Below are positions 51,435-52,586 of a stretch of 52,586 bases of DNA, in pieces. Source of the stretch: Sphingomonas bacterium (GTDB taxonomy: Bacteria > Pseudomonadota > Alphaproteobacteria > Sphingomonadales > Sphingomonadaceae); NCBI RefSeq assembly GCF_903642285.1, contig NZ_CAHJWJ010000022.1, forward strand, positions 1 through 52,586. The letters run 5' to 3'. Each line of letters starts with the position of its first letter. Position 1 is the first letter of the stretch. The notes beneath the pieces were generated by a model. That model was not told the DNA's origin and ran no database searches. It was given only the letters and a program-made list of their open reading frames with translations. The position numbers and the translations under genes are program-made.

Positions 51435-52388
51435 TCAGGCGATATCTTCGACGCGGCGTGCGAAGCGGCCCTGGCGGCGGTAGCGAACCAGCCAGTCCGG
51501 CGCGACCGCGGCGAGCGGGGTCGGAGTCAGACTCATCGCCGCCAGCCCGTCCTCCTGCCCCTGCCCGAGATCGCCGACGACATTGTCGTGCTGGAGCATC
51601 AGCCACTGGTCCCAGCTGATCGGTGCACCGGGCAGGAACCCGGCCCGTGCGATCATCGCGCCCGCCATGTCGGGGAGCGCCACGATCGCCGGGCTGCGGC
51701 CGATCGTGCGGGCGATATAGCGGATCAGCCCCTCCATCGTGATGATATCGGGGCCGCCAAGCGCCAGCGTCCGGCCGGCATAGATATCGGGCGTCGCGAT
51801 CGCGGCAGCCACCGCGGCGGCGACGTCGGCGACATAGACCGGCTGGAATTTCGCCCCCGCACGCAGCACGGGCACCACCGGCGTCTTCGCGACCATGCCC
51901 GCGAAGCGGTTCACGAACTGGTCTTCGGGCCCGAACACCACCGATGGCCGCAGGATCGTCGCTGCAGGGAACGCCGCGCGGACCGCCGCCTCGCCCTCAC
52001 CCTTCGACCGCCCATAAGCGGAGGTCGACGCCGGATCCGCCCCGATCGCGGAGACATGGACCAGCGTGGCGACACCGGCCTTTGCCGCCGCCTCGGCGAC
52101 CGTCCGCGCGCCCGTGACATGCACACGCTGGAATGCGCCCTGCAGCACGCCGACCAGGTTCACCACCGCATCCGCCCCCTGGACGGCGCGCAGCACGGTG
52201 TCGGGGCGTCCGATGTCGGCGGCGACGAACTGCGTCTGCCCCAGCCCGCCTTGCGGCTTCAGGAACCAGGCCTGGCGCGGATCACGCTGCGCGATGCGGA
52301 CGCGGTACCCCTTCGCCAACAGCGCCGGCACCGCATAGCGCCCGAGAAATCCGCCGCCGCCGAACAGCGTGACCAGCCGATCGTCCAC
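51435..52388 (-). CDS. NAD(P)-binding protein, complex I NDUFA9-like
   Basis: 317 residues from the GTG at 52388, with AAAGGG 6 bp upstream. Rossmann motif 'VTLFGGGGFLGRYAVPALLAKG', then 'VVNLVGVLQGAFQRVHVTGAR', 'SAIGADPASTSAYGRSKGEGE', 'ILRPSVVFGPEDQFVNRF' and 'FQPVYVADVA': an atypical short-chain dehydrogenase as in mitochondrial NDUFA9 and bacterial quinone-related proteins. Role in bacteria is not firmly known (assembly of respiratory enzymes is proposed). The same window holds a CHCC/NDUFS6-like protein, the bacterial counterpart of another accessory subunit. Confidence 0.88.
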   Translation of the reverse strand: MDDRLVTLFGGGGFLGRYAVPALLAKGYRVRIAQRDPRQAWFLKPQGGLGQTQFVAADIGRPDTVLRAVQGADAVVNLVGVLQGAFQRVHVTGARTVAEAAAKAGVATLVHVSAIGADPASTSAYGRSKGEGEAAVRAAFPAATILRPSVVFGPEDQFVNRFAGMVAKTPVVPVLRAGAKFQPVYVADVAAAVAAAIATPDIYAGRTLALGGPDIITMEGLIRYIARTIGRSPAIVALPDMAGAMIARAGFLPGAPISWDQWLMLQHDNVVGDLGQGQEDGLAAMSLTPTPLAAVAPDWLVRYRRQGRFARRVEDIA

Positions 52389-52453
52389 GTAGCACCCTTT
52401 CGATCCGGGACCCCTGTCCCATTCGTCGCCCCCTTGCCCCAGCCGCCCCCCGG

Positions 52454-52482
52454 TTGACAAGGCTCCCACCCCTCCCCTAGAC
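52454..52482 (+). promoter_or_regulatory. Promoter of tRNA-Leu
   Basis: TTGACA (52454-52459), 17 bp, CTAGAC (52477-52482). A perfect -35 with a weak -10, as often seen for alphaproteobacterial stable RNA promoters; start would be about 11 bp before the tRNA. Confidence 0.6.
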
Positions 52483-52499
52483 GCGCCGACCTACCCCGT

Positions 52500-52586
52500 G
52501 CCCAGATGGCGGAATTGGTAGACGCACCAGCTTCAGGTGCTGGCGATCGCAAGGTCGTGGAGGTTCGAGTCCTCTTCTGGGCACCA
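52500..52586 (+). tRNA. tRNA-Leu (anticodon CAG)
   Basis: 87 nt with encoded CCA, ending exactly at the window edge. Acceptor arm GCCCAGA pairs with TCTGGGC, followed by A-CCA. D-arm 'GGCGGAATTGGTAGACGC', anticodon stem CCAGC/GCTGG around 'TTCAGGT' (anticodon CAG), a long class II variable arm and T-arm 'GAGGTTCGAGTCCTC'. Long variable arm and anticodon identify leucine. Confidence 0.97.

Noticed and set aside
52500..52586. tRNA-Leu as an integration site for a genomic island
   Set aside because: The tRNA ends at the window edge and no integrase or duplicated tRNA 3' end is visible inside the window.

Overview
The window is about 52.6 kb of GC-rich DNA that reads as ordinary chromosome of an alphaproteobacterium, most likely a sphingomonad (Sphingomonas or a close relative). 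The grounds are strong GC bias at third codon positions, protein families typical of that order, two sequences matching the alphaproteobacterial EcfG stress promoter (GGAAC-N16-CGTT), an EIVVTARR segment familiar from sphingomonad proteins, and intergenic palindromic repeats of the kind common in these genomes. The genus is inference. I see no prophage, integrase, transposase, CRISPR array or rRNA.

Layout. 1-2.6 kb: end of a heparinase II/III-like protein and purH. 2.7-10.1 kb (minus): polysaccharide flippase, polA, class A beta-lactamase-like lipoprotein, nadB. 10.5-14.9 kb: small secreted GCG_CRPN-type protein under a putative EcfG promoter, orphan ABC ATPase, zinc-finger CHCC protein, tldD, a ccdAB toxin-antitoxin pair, a PNPOx-fold protein and a DUF2007 protein. 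15.0-17.0 kb: glnK-amtB behind a clear sigma-54 promoter and ending in a strong terminator. 17.0-20.2 kb (minus): a three-gene overlapping cluster (DUF442-type phosphatase-like protein and two membrane proteins) and recQ. 20.3-29.7 kb: retropepsin-like secreted protein, YaiI family gene and a truncated copy of it, DEAD-box helicase, HI0933-type flavoprotein, RNase H-like protein, trhO, SpoU methyltransferase, S9 peptidase. 29.7-38.7 kb: M20 amidohydrolase, isochorismatase-type hydrolase, FMN reductase, YeiH transporter, PBP1A, threonine aldolase-like enzyme, EamA transporter, SDR epimerase. 39.0-43.7 kb: pepN, DUF72 protein, a small ORF, GST, and a VapB-like/P-loop kinase pair. 43.8-52.6 kb (minus): gltB, hepT, mntA, gltD, uppP, an NDUFA9-like protein; then tRNA-Leu(CAG) on the plus strand.

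Genes that work together. Nitrogen assimilation appears twice: glnK-amtB (ammonium sensing and uptake, sigma-54) and gltD/gltB (glutamate synthase). The most striking arrangement is that a MntA/HepT nucleotidyltransferase-HEPN pair lies between gltD and gltB, every junction being a 4-bp stop/start overlap, so a type VII-like toxin-antitoxin pair is built into a central nitrogen-assimilation operon. Two further toxin-antitoxin-like modules are present: ccdAB and a VapB-like protein with a small polynucleotide kinase-like P-loop protein.

Genome architecture. At least seven ~100-bp paired palindromes (family A, arms CCCCGGCGAAGGCCGGGG), four ~90-bp paired elements (family B) and two other hairpin elements fill the longer intergenic gaps. 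One half-element of family A marks the breakpoint of the truncated YaiI duplicate. The only gene-free stretch over 300 bp is 10101-10473, which carries the EcfG-like promoter.
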